Part shown: positions 8,470 to 16,832 of the stretch, piece after piece
Layout of the letters: the number at the start of each line of letters is the position of its first letter
How positions within the stretch are numbered: the stretch's first letter is position 1
From: Paenibacillus sp. SC116
Lineage (GTDB): Bacteria > Bacillota > Bacilli > Paenibacillales > Paenibacillaceae
DNA: 64,000 nt
Direction of reading: 5' to 3'
Assembly: GCF_024733555.1 (NCBI RefSeq)
Contig: NZ_JANIOF010000001.1
Location: 1,450,856-1,514,855 of the forward strand
Notes under the pieces: generated by a model
The model's database searches: none
Seen by the model: only the letters and a program-made list of their open reading frames with translations
What the model was told of the DNA's origin: nothing
Position numbers and translations under genes: made by a program

Positions 8470-9160
8470 TAGATAGGTTCCCCTTCCTCGCATTGTAACT
8501 GTGGCCACCAGCATTGAAAAACGAAACATAATCAAACTCATCTAAATACCTTTTCGTACTGAACTTGCTCCTGTAGGTAAGTAACTTACCGTCGAAGTAC
8601 GTCTCATCATAAAAAGTGAGCGGAAATGAGGATTTGCAGCTAGGCTCAACACCGTTTGTAAGAATGACTTTATTCGCGTACTTAATGTTATCAAATTGTT
8701 CTAAGTCATCCTGAGTATAATGGAGAACTCCATCCATAATGATAAAAATATTATGCAAATCTATACGTTTCGTGCGCTCCTCCCACTTTCCTTTTGCCTC
8801 CTCAAAGGATGCAAAATGCATAAAGTATAGTTTTACCTCTCCAAACTCATTTCGCAATACGCCAACAGGAAAGTTTTCCTCCGTATTCGTATCTTCAAGC
8901 AATTCGGTCTTCAAATATTCTTCTAAATAAGTTACATATTTAATAAATTCGTCATGTTCAAAATACAAATTGATCGTCGGTGAGTTAAAGGGCAATCCTA
9001 AATCATGATAGATAATGCCTCCTACACAGTTGTTAGAAATAATGGTAGGCGTTTTGTTAATTAATCTTCCACGCTTTCTACTGCATGCTATCTTTCGAAT
9101 ACGGTTCATGCATTTATTACGTATACCTTGAATAAATCTATGGAATGGTCGCAATAGCAT
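8456..9160 (-). CDS. DUF1919-family protein
   Basis: 234 residues of the DUF1919 family, found in polysaccharide gene clusters and sometimes labelled exopolysaccharide biosynthesis protein. The diagnostic blocks are TIISNNCVGGIIYHDLGLPF, SPTINLYFEHDEFIKYVTYL and a central EAKGKWEERTKRIDLHNIF. The N-terminus is basic, without a signal peptide. GAGGAGG is 8 bases before the ATG. No other polysaccharide gene is adjacent; the partner downstream is an acetyltransferase that could modify the same product. Confidence 0.8.
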   Translation of the reverse strand: MLLRPFHRFIQGIRNKCMNRIRKIACSRKRGRLINKTPTIISNNCVGGIIYHDLGLPFNSPTINLYFEHDEFIKYVTYLEEYLKTELLEDTNTEENFPVGVLRNEFGEVKLYFMHFASFEEAKGKWEERTKRIDLHNIFIIMDGVLHYTQDDLEQFDNIKYANKVILTNGVEPSCKSSFPLTFYDETYFDGKLLTYRSKFSTKRYLDEFDYVSFFNAGGHSYNARKGNLSNDEC

Positions 9161-9251
9161 CTATCCAACCTCCTCAAAGGTACAAATACACTTCCAAACT
9201 GTCTCCTAGTGATTGTCTTCTACAACACTACTTCATTTAGAAATGAATAAT

Positions 9252-9279
9252 AAAAGACCAAGTGCGCTAACACTTGGTC
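9252..9279 (-). terminator. Terminator after alaX
   Basis: GACCAAGTG/CACTTGGTC hairpin with a 6-base loop, followed on the minus strand by TTTTATTA. It separates the AlaX gene from the DUF1919 operon. Confidence 0.75.
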
Positions 9280-9444
9280 CGTATAGATGAGTGGGCTAGA
9301 TAATCCCTTCTTAGATAGTTAATATTCGATTGAGTTATATTTTACCATCATGAAATTTACAGTACAAGCATCCCTATCGTATTTGGCTTTTTTGTTATGT
9401 CTTGTAAACTACAAAAGAGCCCTCTCATGCATCAAGAAAAAAAT

Positions 9445-10620
9445 CTACTTTTCTTTTATGGACTGCGCTGTAAAATGGTAAAACGCTTCAGCATCCTCAC
9501 TGGTATCAAAACCAGCCTGCGCCATCTTGTCATTGCCTCCACCTTTACCGCGATAATCAGCCAGATGCTGCTTAAAGAACGCACCGCAAGCGAATCCGCT
9601 CGCTCCACCTTGGGCAAGGAGCACCTTACGATCCGCGGTGGAAAAGAAGAGTACAATAACTTCAGCTTGCTTGGTGAACTTATCCGCTAGGTTCTGCATG
9701 TCTTTAACTGATTTATCTGCAAATACATGCTGAATAAGATTACCCTGGCGATCTGCCAACAACTTCTCAGCCAAGTAAGCATCATTTTCGGCCTTCACAG
9801 CGTTCAATTCCGCTTGGAGCTGCTTCTGCTCTTGGTCCAATTTTGCAATCCGATCCAGAATCTCATCCTTTGCAACTTTGAATCGGGATGACAAACTGCT
9901 GACAATCTCCATTCCAGCATTAAATTCGTTCAACGCGCGATAACCGCATTTAAAATGTAGCCGTATATTCCCCTTCTGCTTCTCTACTTTTAGCAGCTTA
10001 ATGATGCCGATTTCACCCGTTGCGGAGACATGGGTACCACCACAGGCATTGTATTCAATGCCATCGATTTCAACGATGCGGATATCTTGTGTTACCTTCG
10101 GCTGCTTAACTAGTGGCAAGGTAGCGGCCTGCTCCTGATTCACAAAATAATTTGTTATCTTGCGATTCAGGTAAATCTGATCATTTACTTCCAGTTCAAG
10201 CATCATTAGCTGATCCTGAGGCAAATCAGGTCGAGCAATATCAATCGCAGCGTAATCCTCACCTAAATGAACACTGAGCGTCTCCGCCTGGCATACTTCC
10301 AGACACATAGCTGACAGCAAATGCTGCCCACTATGCTGCTGCATATAATCGAACCTTCTATCCCATTTCAATCGACAGTCTACCTCTTCACCCTCAGGCA
10401 GACGTTCGACTTTATGCAAGATCTCTTCTTCCTCATTTACGACATCAAGAACCGAAATATTATCGATCCACCCTAGGTCACAGGTTTGTCCTCCACCATG
10501 AGGATAAAAAGCCGTCTCTTCCAATACCAAATAAGTTCCGTCAGCTCGCTCCAATTTGCGTGCAATTCGTGTCCGCCACTCACGGATATAAGCAGATTCA
10601 TAATATAACTTCTTCGTCAT
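9445..10620 (-). CDS. Alanyl-tRNA editing protein AlaX (long form)
   Basis: Stand-alone editing enzyme that hydrolyses tRNA mischarged with serine or glycine by alanyl-tRNA synthetase. Domains in order: a beta-rich N-terminal part with YPHGGGQTCDLG, the editing core with the metal-binding HSGQHLLS and CGGTHVSATGEIG motifs (H, H, C and H ligands present), a coiled-coil around residues 245-290, and a C-terminal DHHA1-like domain ending in GGGNDKMAQAG. 391 residues fits the long AlaX type. GTGAGGAC precedes the ATG. Single-gene unit with its own terminator. Confidence 0.92.
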   Translation of the reverse strand: MTKKLYYESAYIREWRTRIARKLERADGTYLVLEETAFYPHGGGQTCDLGWIDNISVLDVVNEEEEILHKVERLPEGEEVDCRLKWDRRFDYMQQHSGQHLLSAMCLEVCQAETLSVHLGEDYAAIDIARPDLPQDQLMMLELEVNDQIYLNRKITNYFVNQEQAATLPLVKQPKVTQDIRIVEIDGIEYNACGGTHVSATGEIGIIKLLKVEKQKGNIRLHFKCGYRALNEFNAGMEIVSSLSSRFKVAKDEILDRIAKLDQEQKQLQAELNAVKAENDAYLAEKLLADRQGNLIQHVFADKSVKDMQNLADKFTKQAEVIVLFFSTADRKVLLAQGGASGFACGAFFKQHLADYRGKGGGNDKMAQAGFDTSEDAEAFYHFTAQSIKEK

Positions 10621-10692
10621 ATTCCAGTCCTCACTATTCCTAAATTACATCTACTTTACTATAAATTGCCCCCATTGTTCCACATCTTGTAG

Positions 10693-10827
10693 TTACGGTA
10701 CATCTACAATTACTTTCGTATGTGGCAGAACATTCACAGTAACCGTTTGCTCTTCAAAAAAATCAAGCGATATTAGCGAACTATAGTACTGTTTGTAACC
10801 AGTACACGAACATGTAATTTCCAACAT
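10693..10827 (-). CDS. Possible 44-residue protein
   Basis: An open frame of 44 codons from ATG to TAA in the gap between the LysR and AlaX genes: it starts MLEITCSCTGYKQYYSSL and ends in TVTVNVLPHTKVIVDVP. The composition looks like the edge of a beta-sandwich. The ribosome binding site is poor, so it could be a remnant of a longer gene or chance. Nothing else is seen in 10621-10862. Confidence 0.3.
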   Translation of the reverse strand: MLEITCSCTGYKQYYSSLISLDFFEEQTVTVNVLPHTKVIVDVP

Positions 10828-10862
10828 TTCTAGGGCTATGTTCAAATGCCAGTCATATGTTG

Positions 10863-11762
10863 TTATTTCTTCTTTTTTTCCAGTACAAACTTACGTTGGA
10901 TTTCTTCTAAGAAGTGTTGGACCGCTGGTGCCAAGTAGCGATTTTTCATAAACATTAAATAAACGGTACGTTCTAACGCAGGTGAGTCTATCGTTTTTCT
11001 GACAATGGATGGATCTCTCGGTTCAACTAAATAATTTTCAGGCATAATGACAATCCCAAGATTTTCTCTAACCAATGTCAAAGCAGTTTCGAAGCGTTCG
11101 ATTTCAAATTTGATGTTTGGAGATACTTGCTCAAGGGCAAAGGCTCCTAAAATATCTTCCCTCGTCTGGAATCCTTCCATGCTAATAATGAAAGATTCCT
11201 TTTCCAACTCTTTTAATGTTATGGATTTCTTTCGGGATAGAGGATGATCCCTATGCAGCACAAGGACTAATTTTTCATGATATAAAGGGATTGATTCAAT
11301 ATCATCTTCATGGATGCACTGATTCGTAATGATGAGATGGGTCTGGTATTTCCGTAATGACTCGACTACGGCCTTTCTGCTCAGCACTTCAAATAGTTTA
11401 ATATGAATCGAAGGAAAGCGGTCTTGATATTCACGGATCACTTGAGGAACCCACTGTCTTACCGACTCGATCATGCCAATCACGAGTTCCCCACTTCCAG
11501 TCAGCTTTACTTCTTTCATCTCTTTTTTCAAAATATTCATTTGAGAAAGCAGTGGAATCGATTTTTGATATAAAACATTGCCAGCGTCCGTCAGTTCGAT
11601 TTTTCTTGTACTTCGCTCAAATAACGGCGATCCTACCTCATGTTCTAAATTTTTAATCGCATTACTTAGAGAAGGCTGTGATATATGCAGCTTTTGTGCA
11701 GCTTTGGAGTAGCTTAGTTGATCGGCAACCGTTACAAAATAATGTAATTGTTTAATATCCAA
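10863..11762 (-). CDS. LysR-family transcriptional regulator
   Basis: 299 residues with the standard layout: N-terminal winged HTH (IKQLHYFVTVADQLSYSKAA, then LHISQPSLSNAIKNLEHEVG), a linker helix and a two-lobed effector domain (GELVIGMIESVRQWVPQVI onward). Start is TTG at 11762 with GGGAGGAG 7 bases upstream. It is divergent from hutG-gltS, the typical position for a LysR activator of that operon; the ligand could be a histidine- or glutamate-pathway metabolite, which is inference. The C-terminus ends in a lysine run. Confidence 0.92.
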   Translation of the reverse strand: MDIKQLHYFVTVADQLSYSKAAQKLHISQPSLSNAIKNLEHEVGSPLFERSTRKIELTDAGNVLYQKSIPLLSQMNILKKEMKEVKLTGSGELVIGMIESVRQWVPQVIREYQDRFPSIHIKLFEVLSRKAVVESLRKYQTHLIITNQCIHEDDIESIPLYHEKLVLVLHRDHPLSRKKSITLKELEKESFIISMEGFQTREDILGAFALEQVSPNIKFEIERFETALTLVRENLGIVIMPENYLVEPRDPSIVRKTIDSPALERTVYLMFMKNRYLAPAVQHFLEEIQRKFVLEKKKK

Positions 11763-11784
11763 AATGCTCCTCCCTTCACTATTT

Positions 11785-11799
11785 ATAACTAAAAGCTAT
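11785..11799. promoter_or_regulatory. LysR-type operator (T-N11-A dyad)
   Basis: ATAACTAAAAGCTAT is a near-perfect dyad matching the T-N11-A consensus of LysR-type regulators. It lies in the 107-base gap between the LysR start and hutG, where such a protein would bind to control both directions. The A+T-rich stretch after it (11800-11850) probably holds the hutG promoter. Confidence 0.55.
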
Positions 11800-11869
11800 T
11801 AATTTATTTGTATTATATATTTAAAATTATAAGAATGTCATCATATAATGGACAAAATACGCAGAAAGG

Positions 11870-12859
11870 GTGGGGACATTGCGAAACCATGTTGAAGCCG
11901 AAGTATGGACTGGCAGAACGGATCATACGGAAAGAAGAAGCAGCTTCCGTTATCATCAAATCGTGGAACCAATGGAGTTAAACACACCATGGGAGACCTT
12001 CTCTACCAACACTTGCGCCATTATCGGTTTTGAATGCGAGGAAGGCGTTCGGCGCAATCAAGGGAGATTAGGCGCGGCGAATGCTCCGAATGCACTCAGA
12101 CAAGCGCTCGCAAGCATACCTTGGAGAGCAGCGAAGGGTCATCGCCTTGTCGATGCGGGGAATGTGACTTGTTCCAATAACAAGCTCGAAAAAGCCCAAG
12201 AAGCATTGGGCAATGCCATCTCTTACCTCTACTCCAAATCGACTACTCCCATTATTTTAGGAGGAGGACATGAGACGCTGTACGGACATTATTTAGGCGT
12301 TCGCAAGCATATTGGACAAGATGCTTCACTCGGAATTATTAACATTGACGCCCATTTCGACTTACGTCCCTACGACAATCAACCTTCATCAGGAACGATG
12401 TTCCGACAAATATTAGAGCAAGATCACAACAGCCGCTATTTTGTGCTTGGCATTCAACGTTTCGGAAATACACAGGAACTGTTCGACACAGCGGACGAGC
12501 TCGGTGCCTGCTATATACTAGAAGAAGAGATGCATCATGGACAAATGCAAGACATTATTTCATCCTTACATGATTTCATTGCACAACAGGATTATGTCAT
12601 GCTCACCCTTTGTACCGATGTTATCAATGCGGCATTTGCACCGGGAGTCAGCGCTTCGTCTCCATTCGGATTAACACCGATGGTTGTTAGAGACCTGATC
12701 CGTACTGTTGCCACTCATAAGAAAACGCTTTCTTTTGACATTTGCGAGGTGAATCCGACTCTCGACGAGAACGGCAGAACGATAAAGCTAGGTGCATACT
12801 TAACAAATGAAGCCATTATCGCATTTATGGGGAGGAACAATGATGACGCTGGCACTTAA
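11870..12859 (+). CDS. hutG: Formimidoylglutamase (HutG)
   Basis: Ureohydrolase-fold enzyme hydrolysing N-formimidoyl-L-glutamate to L-glutamate and formamide, the last step of one histidine degradation route. The binuclear manganese motifs are present: GGGHETLYGH (about residue 127), NIDAHFDLRPY (DAHxD, about 157-166) and CTDVINAAFAPG (about 250-261, where arginase-like proteins have SxDxDxxDP). 329 aa. The start is either GTG at 11870 or TTG at 11879, the latter having GGGTGGGG just before it. No hutH, hutU or hutI is adjacent. Agmatinase-like specificity is an alternative, but the length and motif spacing fit HutG better. Confidence 0.85.
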   Translation: MGTLRNHVEAEVWTGRTDHTERRSSFRYHQIVEPMELNTPWETFSTNTCAIIGFECEEGVRRNQGRLGAANAPNALRQALASIPWRAAKGHRLVDAGNVTCSNNKLEKAQEALGNAISYLYSKSTTPIILGGGHETLYGHYLGVRKHIGQDASLGIINIDAHFDLRPYDNQPSSGTMFRQILEQDHNSRYFVLGIQRFGNTQELFDTADELGACYILEEEMHHGQMQDIISSLHDFIAQQDYVMLTLCTDVINAAFAPGVSASSPFGLTPMVVRDLIRTVATHKKTLSFDICEVNPTLDENGRTIKLGAYLTNEAIIAFMGRNNDDAGT

Positions 12860-14030
12860 TCAAGTGAATACGATATTTTTGGCCGTAGCCCTGCTCGTAC
12901 TAGGAACCTTCTTGGTCAGAAAATCGGGAGTACTGCAAAAATTTTGTATTCCGGCACCCGTTGTCGGTGGACTGCTGTTTGCCACCTTGGCTACGATACT
13001 GAAAGCGACAGGTCTATTGGAAATTACATTGGATACATCGCTCCAAAGTCTATTCATGCTCACGTTCTTCACCACAGTAGGATTGGGAGCAAGCTTTCAA
13101 CTTATTAAATTAGGCGGCAAGCTGCTCGTCATTTACTGGCTTGCTTGCGGATTCCTAGCTTTGGCACAAAACGCGATTGGTGTTTCTCTCGCCTCTTTAT
13201 TCGGCCTGCATCCGCTAATTGGAATGATGGCAGGAGCCGTATCTATGGAAGGTGGACATGGAGCGGCAACCGCATTTGGACAAACGATTGAAGCTATGGG
13301 AATCCCCTCTGCATTGTCCATCGGGATTGCGGCAGCTACCTTTGGCCTTATCGCAGGTGGGCTAGTCGGCGGACCAACCGTAAAATACTTAATAACCAAA
13401 TACAATCTGAAGCCGACGGAGACAAAGGAAGAAGAAACAAACGTAGAAGAAAAAGTACTGCCGATAACAACAAATAACTTCTTCATCCAAGTACTGATCA
13501 TTACATTTTGTATGGCGTTAGGGACATATTTGGGAGGATTGTTCACGTCAGCGACAGGCTTTGTCCTTCCCGGATATGTGGGAGCCATGTTCGTCGCCGT
13601 TATCGTCCGTAACATTATAGACAAGTTAAACCCAAGTACCATCGACATGAAGAGCATCAACCTGATAAGTGACGTTACTCTTGGCCTATTCCTATCCATG
13701 GCGCTCATGAGCATCAAGCTATGGGAAGTGGCCGATCTTGCCCTTCCGATTTTCGCCATCGTGCTGGTACAAGTTATCTTTATCGTACTATTCGGCATTT
13801 CCATCTTGTTCAGAATGCTGGGCAAAGACTATGACGCCGCCGTAATGGTTGCCGGATTTACAGGGCATGGCCTTGGTGCCACGCCAAATGCAATGGCAAA
13901 TATGGCAGCGGTAACGGAACGCTTCGGACCTTCCCGCAAAGCGTACCTGATCGTGCCTATCGTAGGCGCATTTCTTATCGACGTGTTCGCCATGCCTATC
14001 ATTATTACGACATTGAATTTATTTAAGTAG
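12840..14030 (+). CDS. gltS: Sodium/glutamate symporter
   Basis: Membrane carrier of the GltS (ESS) family with about ten to eleven helices; imports or exchanges glutamate with sodium. Two inverted halves are visible, each with a glycine-rich segment (VSMEGGHGAATAFGQTIEAM and VAGFTGHGLGATPNAMANMA) that forms the substrate site. Start is the tandem ATG at 12840, with GGGGAGG 6 bases upstream, overlapping the end of hutG by 20 bases, so the two are translationally coupled. Between the halves is a charged loop rich in E/T. The overlap with hutG links histidine-derived glutamate to glutamate transport. Confidence 0.92.
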   Translation: MMTLALNQVNTIFLAVALLVLGTFLVRKSGVLQKFCIPAPVVGGLLFATLATILKATGLLEITLDTSLQSLFMLTFFTTVGLGASFQLIKLGGKLLVIYWLACGFLALAQNAIGVSLASLFGLHPLIGMMAGAVSMEGGHGAATAFGQTIEAMGIPSALSIGIAAATFGLIAGGLVGGPTVKYLITKYNLKPTETKEEETNVEEKVLPITTNNFFIQVLIITFCMALGTYLGGLFTSATGFVLPGYVGAMFVAVIVRNIIDKLNPSTIDMKSINLISDVTLGLFLSMALMSIKLWEVADLALPIFAIVLVQVIFIVLFGISILFRMLGKDYDAAVMVAGFTGHGLGATPNAMANMAAVTERFGPSRKAYLIVPIVGAFLIDVFAMPIIITTLNLFK

Positions 14031-14060
14031 TATGTTTAATAGAGTTTATTAAACATAGCA

Positions 14061-14103
14061 AACAAACCTCCAACCACAATGTGGAATTGGAGGTTTGTTT
14101 ATT
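14061..14103 (+). terminator. Terminator of hutG-gltS
   Basis: AACAAACCTCCAA pairs with TTGGAGGTTTGTT and is followed by T-rich sequence. It is the last element before the cassette-like array. Confidence 0.85.
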
Positions 14104-14114
14104 TCCGCAAATAT

Positions 14115-14231
14115 CATAACGTTCTTGATTCACGATGCCCAACAAAGTTGGATGTCTCCGCTGATATTATCCTCTGCTAAGACTACTCGCGGATCACGGA
14201 CGAATACCCGCTACGTGAATGTCGTGTTATG
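14115..14231 (-). repeat. attC-like repeat A
   Basis: Ends CATAAC and GTTATGC; inner arms GATTCACG and ACGTGAAT; central hairpin CCAACAAAGTTGG. It is the leftmost copy, 20 bases from the stop of the SUKH gene. Confidence 0.7.
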
Positions 14232-14251
14232 CGACTCGCTTTCCTTTTCGA

Positions 14252-14803
14252 TTACCCCACAATATCACTCCAAAATTCTATTTTTTTTATCTTGCTATAA
14301 TTAATGTCCTTATGTTCTTTGTCATTAAACTCAACTTTAAAATATTCATCAAGATTCTCACCATAATAAATTATATCTGTTTGATATACGGAAAATATCG
14401 GATTTCCCTCTTCATTTGGATGTGAAGAAATATATCTGTGCGAATAGATAGGAATTAATTTGGGCACTTTTTTATACTCTTCGATACATAATTCCTTCGC
14501 CTTTTCTATTTCTATTGGCTTGCTCCCCCATAAATCAAACCAAAATTCATTATGTTCAACATCAAATAGCATTCCTTCTAGTGGCCAGTTCAACATTTCT
14601 AAAATTCTATTTGTGTTATGCTCTGAGAAATCTCTCCAATTTGGAAACCGTTCACCGACTGGAAGTGCATTATGTAACATTTCACGCAAATCAACTGGAA
14701 AAATGATTTTGTAAATATCTTCGATTCGTATTATTTCTTCTGAGGTTAGTCCTGCCTCAAACTTTATTCCGTGTCCTTTGAGTCTTGATATAGTGTTTTT
14801 CAT
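14252..14803 (-). CDS. SMI1/KNR4 (SUKH) family immunity-type protein
   Basis: 183 residues of the SUKH superfamily, best known as immunity proteins against polymorphic toxins. The hallmark N-terminal block is present: SEEIIRIEDIYKIIFPVDLR (residues about 20-39) and then LPVGERFPNWRDF, followed by LLFDVEHNEFW where family members have a W/D-E-W-type segment. AAAGGAG sits 9 bases before the ATG, and the next repeat (B) begins only 30 bases upstream, leaving no room for an ordinary promoter. First cargo gene of the array from the left. The toxin it would counter is unknown. Confidence 0.82.
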   Translation of the reverse strand: MKNTISRLKGHGIKFEAGLTSEEIIRIEDIYKIIFPVDLREMLHNALPVGERFPNWRDFSEHNTNRILEMLNWPLEGMLFDVEHNEFWFDLWGSKPIEIEKAKELCIEEYKKVPKLIPIYSHRYISSHPNEEGNPIFSVYQTDIIYYGENLDEYFKVEFNDKEHKDINYSKIKKIEFWSDIVG

Positions 14804-14833
14804 ATTTCTTTTGATACTCCTTTAAAGCATGTC

Positions 14834-14955
14834 GTCTGACATTCCTGTATTTAAGACGTCCGACGAAGTCGGATGTGGTCGCTGCTCCAACTTCTCGGCT
14901 AAATACTCTTGCGGGCCTTGGGGAAATTGATCGATGCGTGAATATATTGTTATAT
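14834..14955 (-). repeat. attC-like repeat B
   Basis: Ends GTCTGAC (degenerate) and GTTATAT; arms TGTATTTAAGAC and GATGCGTGAATA; central hairpin CCGACGAAGTCGG. Its right end GTTATAT is matched exactly by the left end of repeat C (ATATAAC), across the gene between them. Confidence 0.75.
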
Positions 14956-15018
14956 GACGTTCTTCTCCGAATTACTATAGACATCTCGATGACTTTATGA
15001 TCCTTGTTAACAGCTCTC

Positions 15019-15294
15019 TTATATCTTTATTGGCTCTATCTCTTTCAGTTTCCATCCACTCCACCTTTTCTTGCTATATGAGATATAATACTTTTCATTT
15101 CTGTTAATTAGTTTTGTTATTATTTTTGGTATCTCTATGTCTTTTTCTATTCCACTTGAGTTTTCAACTAAAATTGATTCATGATTGATTTCTTTTATTC
15201 TAACGACTTCTACTGCAGATTTTGTTTCCGATGCCCAAACTATTGCGACAAAAACTACTACACTCCCTAATAATGAAATTAATAGATTCTTCAA
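15019..15294 (-). CDS. Small membrane-anchored protein
   Basis: 91 residues: an N-terminal membrane segment or uncleaved signal (LLISLLGSVVVFVAIVWASE) and a beta-rich outer part with many I, K and E, ending WSGWKLKEIEPIKI. Start is TTG at 15294 with AGGGAG upstream. Unlike most cargo genes it has 179 bases between its start and the next repeat. No family recognised; it might be a surface immunity or envelope protein. Confidence 0.6.
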   Translation of the reverse strand: MKNLLISLLGSVVVFVAIVWASETKSAVEVVRIKEINHESILVENSSGIEKDIEIPKIITKLINRNEKYYISYSKKRWSGWKLKEIEPIKI

Positions 15295-15473
15295 CGTTTT
15301 TCTCCCTATCTCACTGCGATTTTAATTGCTTTACTAAAATCTCATCTGTTACTGCTTCCCGCTTTTAATGACTCAGTACCTATACAAAACTTCACCGTTT
15401 AGCTACAGTCGATGCAATTAGAGCGTCGGAGATTTAACTGCACTTGTTATTACTCCACATTTGCAAGAATCTC
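15295..15473. other. Non-coding spacer inside a cassette
   Basis: No gene is supported. It is long enough to hold a promoter for the membrane-anchored gene, unlike the very short leaders of most units, but no clear -35/-10 pair was identified. Confidence 0.35.
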
Positions 15474-15593
15474 ATATAACGTTTCGTATATTCATGACGC
15501 CCAACATAGTCAGATGTGTCCACAGCAACCACTTCTTCGAAGTCACTTCTCGAACCTAGGGCGAATGCCCGACGCGAGAATACTATGTCAGGT
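15474..15593 (-). repeat. attC-like repeat C
   Basis: Ends ATATAAC and GTCAGGT (degenerate); left arm GTATATTCATGACG, right arm GGGCGAATGCCCGACGCGAGAATA; central CCAACATAGTCAG hairpin weakened. Confidence 0.7.
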
Positions 15594-15610
15594 ATGTGTG
15601 CATGTAATAC

Positions 15611-16057
15611 TTACAAAAAGTTTATTGTTCCACTAGGAGTTACTCTAAAACACTCGTTTTCTATATCCAATTCTTCAGTTAATATTACTTCTTTATTAAT
15701 TTGTTTCGATATATCTTTCATGAACTCTATCAGTGAATCAACTGCATCTTCAGTTTGAATCTGCTCTGGCACAATATCAAATTCAATTTGATCTGCATCG
15801 TAGAAATATCCAGATACAGAAATGCCTTTATAATCTATTGAAATGTTAAGTGAATAGTCTTGTCTAAGTTTCATTAATTGATTAATTGCCCTTTCGTTCA
15901 CGAGTTCTCCGTCTTTCGTGATTTTGTACTGGATATTATTCTTATCAAGATATTCAAATATTGATTCCCAATCTAATTGGCTTGCATGCATTATATAAAT
16001 ATCTCGAAGACTTCCATCTTCATAAAAATATTCTTTAATCATCTTTTGTTTCTTCAT
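15611..16057 (-). CDS. Uncharacterised cassette protein, 148 aa
   Basis: Soluble acidic alpha/beta protein without a signal peptide. The frame runs up to 16132, but that extension lies inside repeat D; the ATG at 16057 (MKKQKMIKEYFYEDGSLRD) with GTGAG upstream and only 26 bases from the repeat is the likely start. Contains WESIFEYLDKNNIQYKI, then a strand-rich IDYKGISVSGYFYDADQIEF segment and an acidic helix. Small size, acidity and context suggest an immunity-type protein; I do not recognise the family. Confidence 0.65.
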   Translation of the reverse strand: MKKQKMIKEYFYEDGSLRDIYIMHASQLDWESIFEYLDKNNIQYKITKDGELVNERAINQLMKLRQDYSLNISIDYKGISVSGYFYDADQIEFDIVPEQIQTEDAVDSLIEFMKDISKQINKEVILTEELDIENECFRVTPSGTINFL

Positions 16058-16083
16058 TATTAATCTCACTTTCAGCGCATTTC

Positions 16084-16196
16084 CTATAACGTTCTTGTAA
16101 TCACGTGTCCTGCGTATGTAGAGTGTGTCCACAGTTCCAAAGCTGCGCCTAGGACCAAGGGCAATTTCCCAATGCGGGAATAGTGCTATGTAATGT
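16084..16196 (-). repeat. attC-like repeat D
   Basis: Ends CTATAAC and GTAATGT (degenerate); left arm TTGTAATCACG, right arm ATGCGGGAATA; GGACCAAGGGCAATTTCCC before the right arm. Central hairpin largely lost. Confidence 0.6.
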
Positions 16197-16216
16197 CGAC
16201 GACCTTCTCGAATATC

Positions 16217-16637
16217 TTAAATCCCCAATATTGATATATAATCATTTTCTTTTAGCTTTTCATTAATCCATGTTTTGAATTCCAATATTAATTCTTTTAA
16301 ACTTTCGAGATTATCTTCGTATTCCTTTATAAAGTCTTCTTCACTACATTCAAAAAAAAATCCTATATGGGATTTTAATAATTCAATGCTAGGTTGTTTT
16401 TCTAATAGAAGATTAACCTCATCTAATCTTGTCAAAATCTTTATCCAGATCTCTTTTGAGATCTCATTAAATGCATAATGATCATATCCTTCAAATTCCT
16501 TCTCAATAGATAATTCAAGTAATGAAAAATCTTCTTCAGTGAAAAAATAGACCTGTCATTCCAGCATTCACCTCCCCAGGTAGAACTTCTATGTAACAGC
16601 TTCCTTCAAGTTCTTTTATATCTTTTATAATCATCAT
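16217..16637 (-). pseudogene. Frameshifted cassette gene
   Basis: Reading the minus strand from the ATG at 16637 (GAGGG upstream) gives MMIIKDIKELEGSCYIEVLP and runs to a TGA just after the six-base A-run at 16542-16547. Removing one base there joins it perfectly to the downstream frame (TEEDFSLLELSIEKEFEGYD and on to the stop at 16217), giving about 140 residues. So a single-base slip in a homopolymer splits the gene. It could be a real mutation, a sequencing slip or programmed frameshifting; the first two are more likely. The predicted product is a small acidic soluble protein of unknown family, in the size range of immunity proteins. Confidence 0.75.
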
Positions 16638-16673
16638 GGTTTAATTCCCTCATTACATATTCTCGTCGATTTC

Positions 16674-16797
16674 ACCTAGCGCTCTTGTATTCACGACATC
16701 TGACTGAGTCGGATATGGCCATTGATACTTCTCCCCTGCTAATCACTTTTCTCGGACCAGGGGTCATCAGACTCCGTGCTTGAATATTAGGTTAGGT
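16674..16797 (-). repeat. attC-like repeat E
   Basis: Ends ACCTAGC and GTTAGGT; left arm CTTGTATTCACGAC, right arm CCGTGCTTGAATATTAG; central hairpin TGACTGAGTCGG. Confidence 0.72.
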
Positions 16798-16832
16798 GAA
16801 GTATGTCCTTCATGAAACTAACAAATTGCTTT

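Noticed and set aside
13133..13825. 230-codon minus-strand frame inside gltS
   Set aside because: A shadow frame of gltS; the composition is unlike a protein and gltS is certain.
14757..14984. 75-codon minus-strand frame over repeat B
   Set aside because: It runs through the repeat's hairpins and has no family likeness; a by-product of the structured repeat.
16542..16547. Programmed frameshift
   Set aside because: A plain homopolymer run without a strong downstream Shine-Dalgarno or stem. Mutation or sequencing error is more likely.
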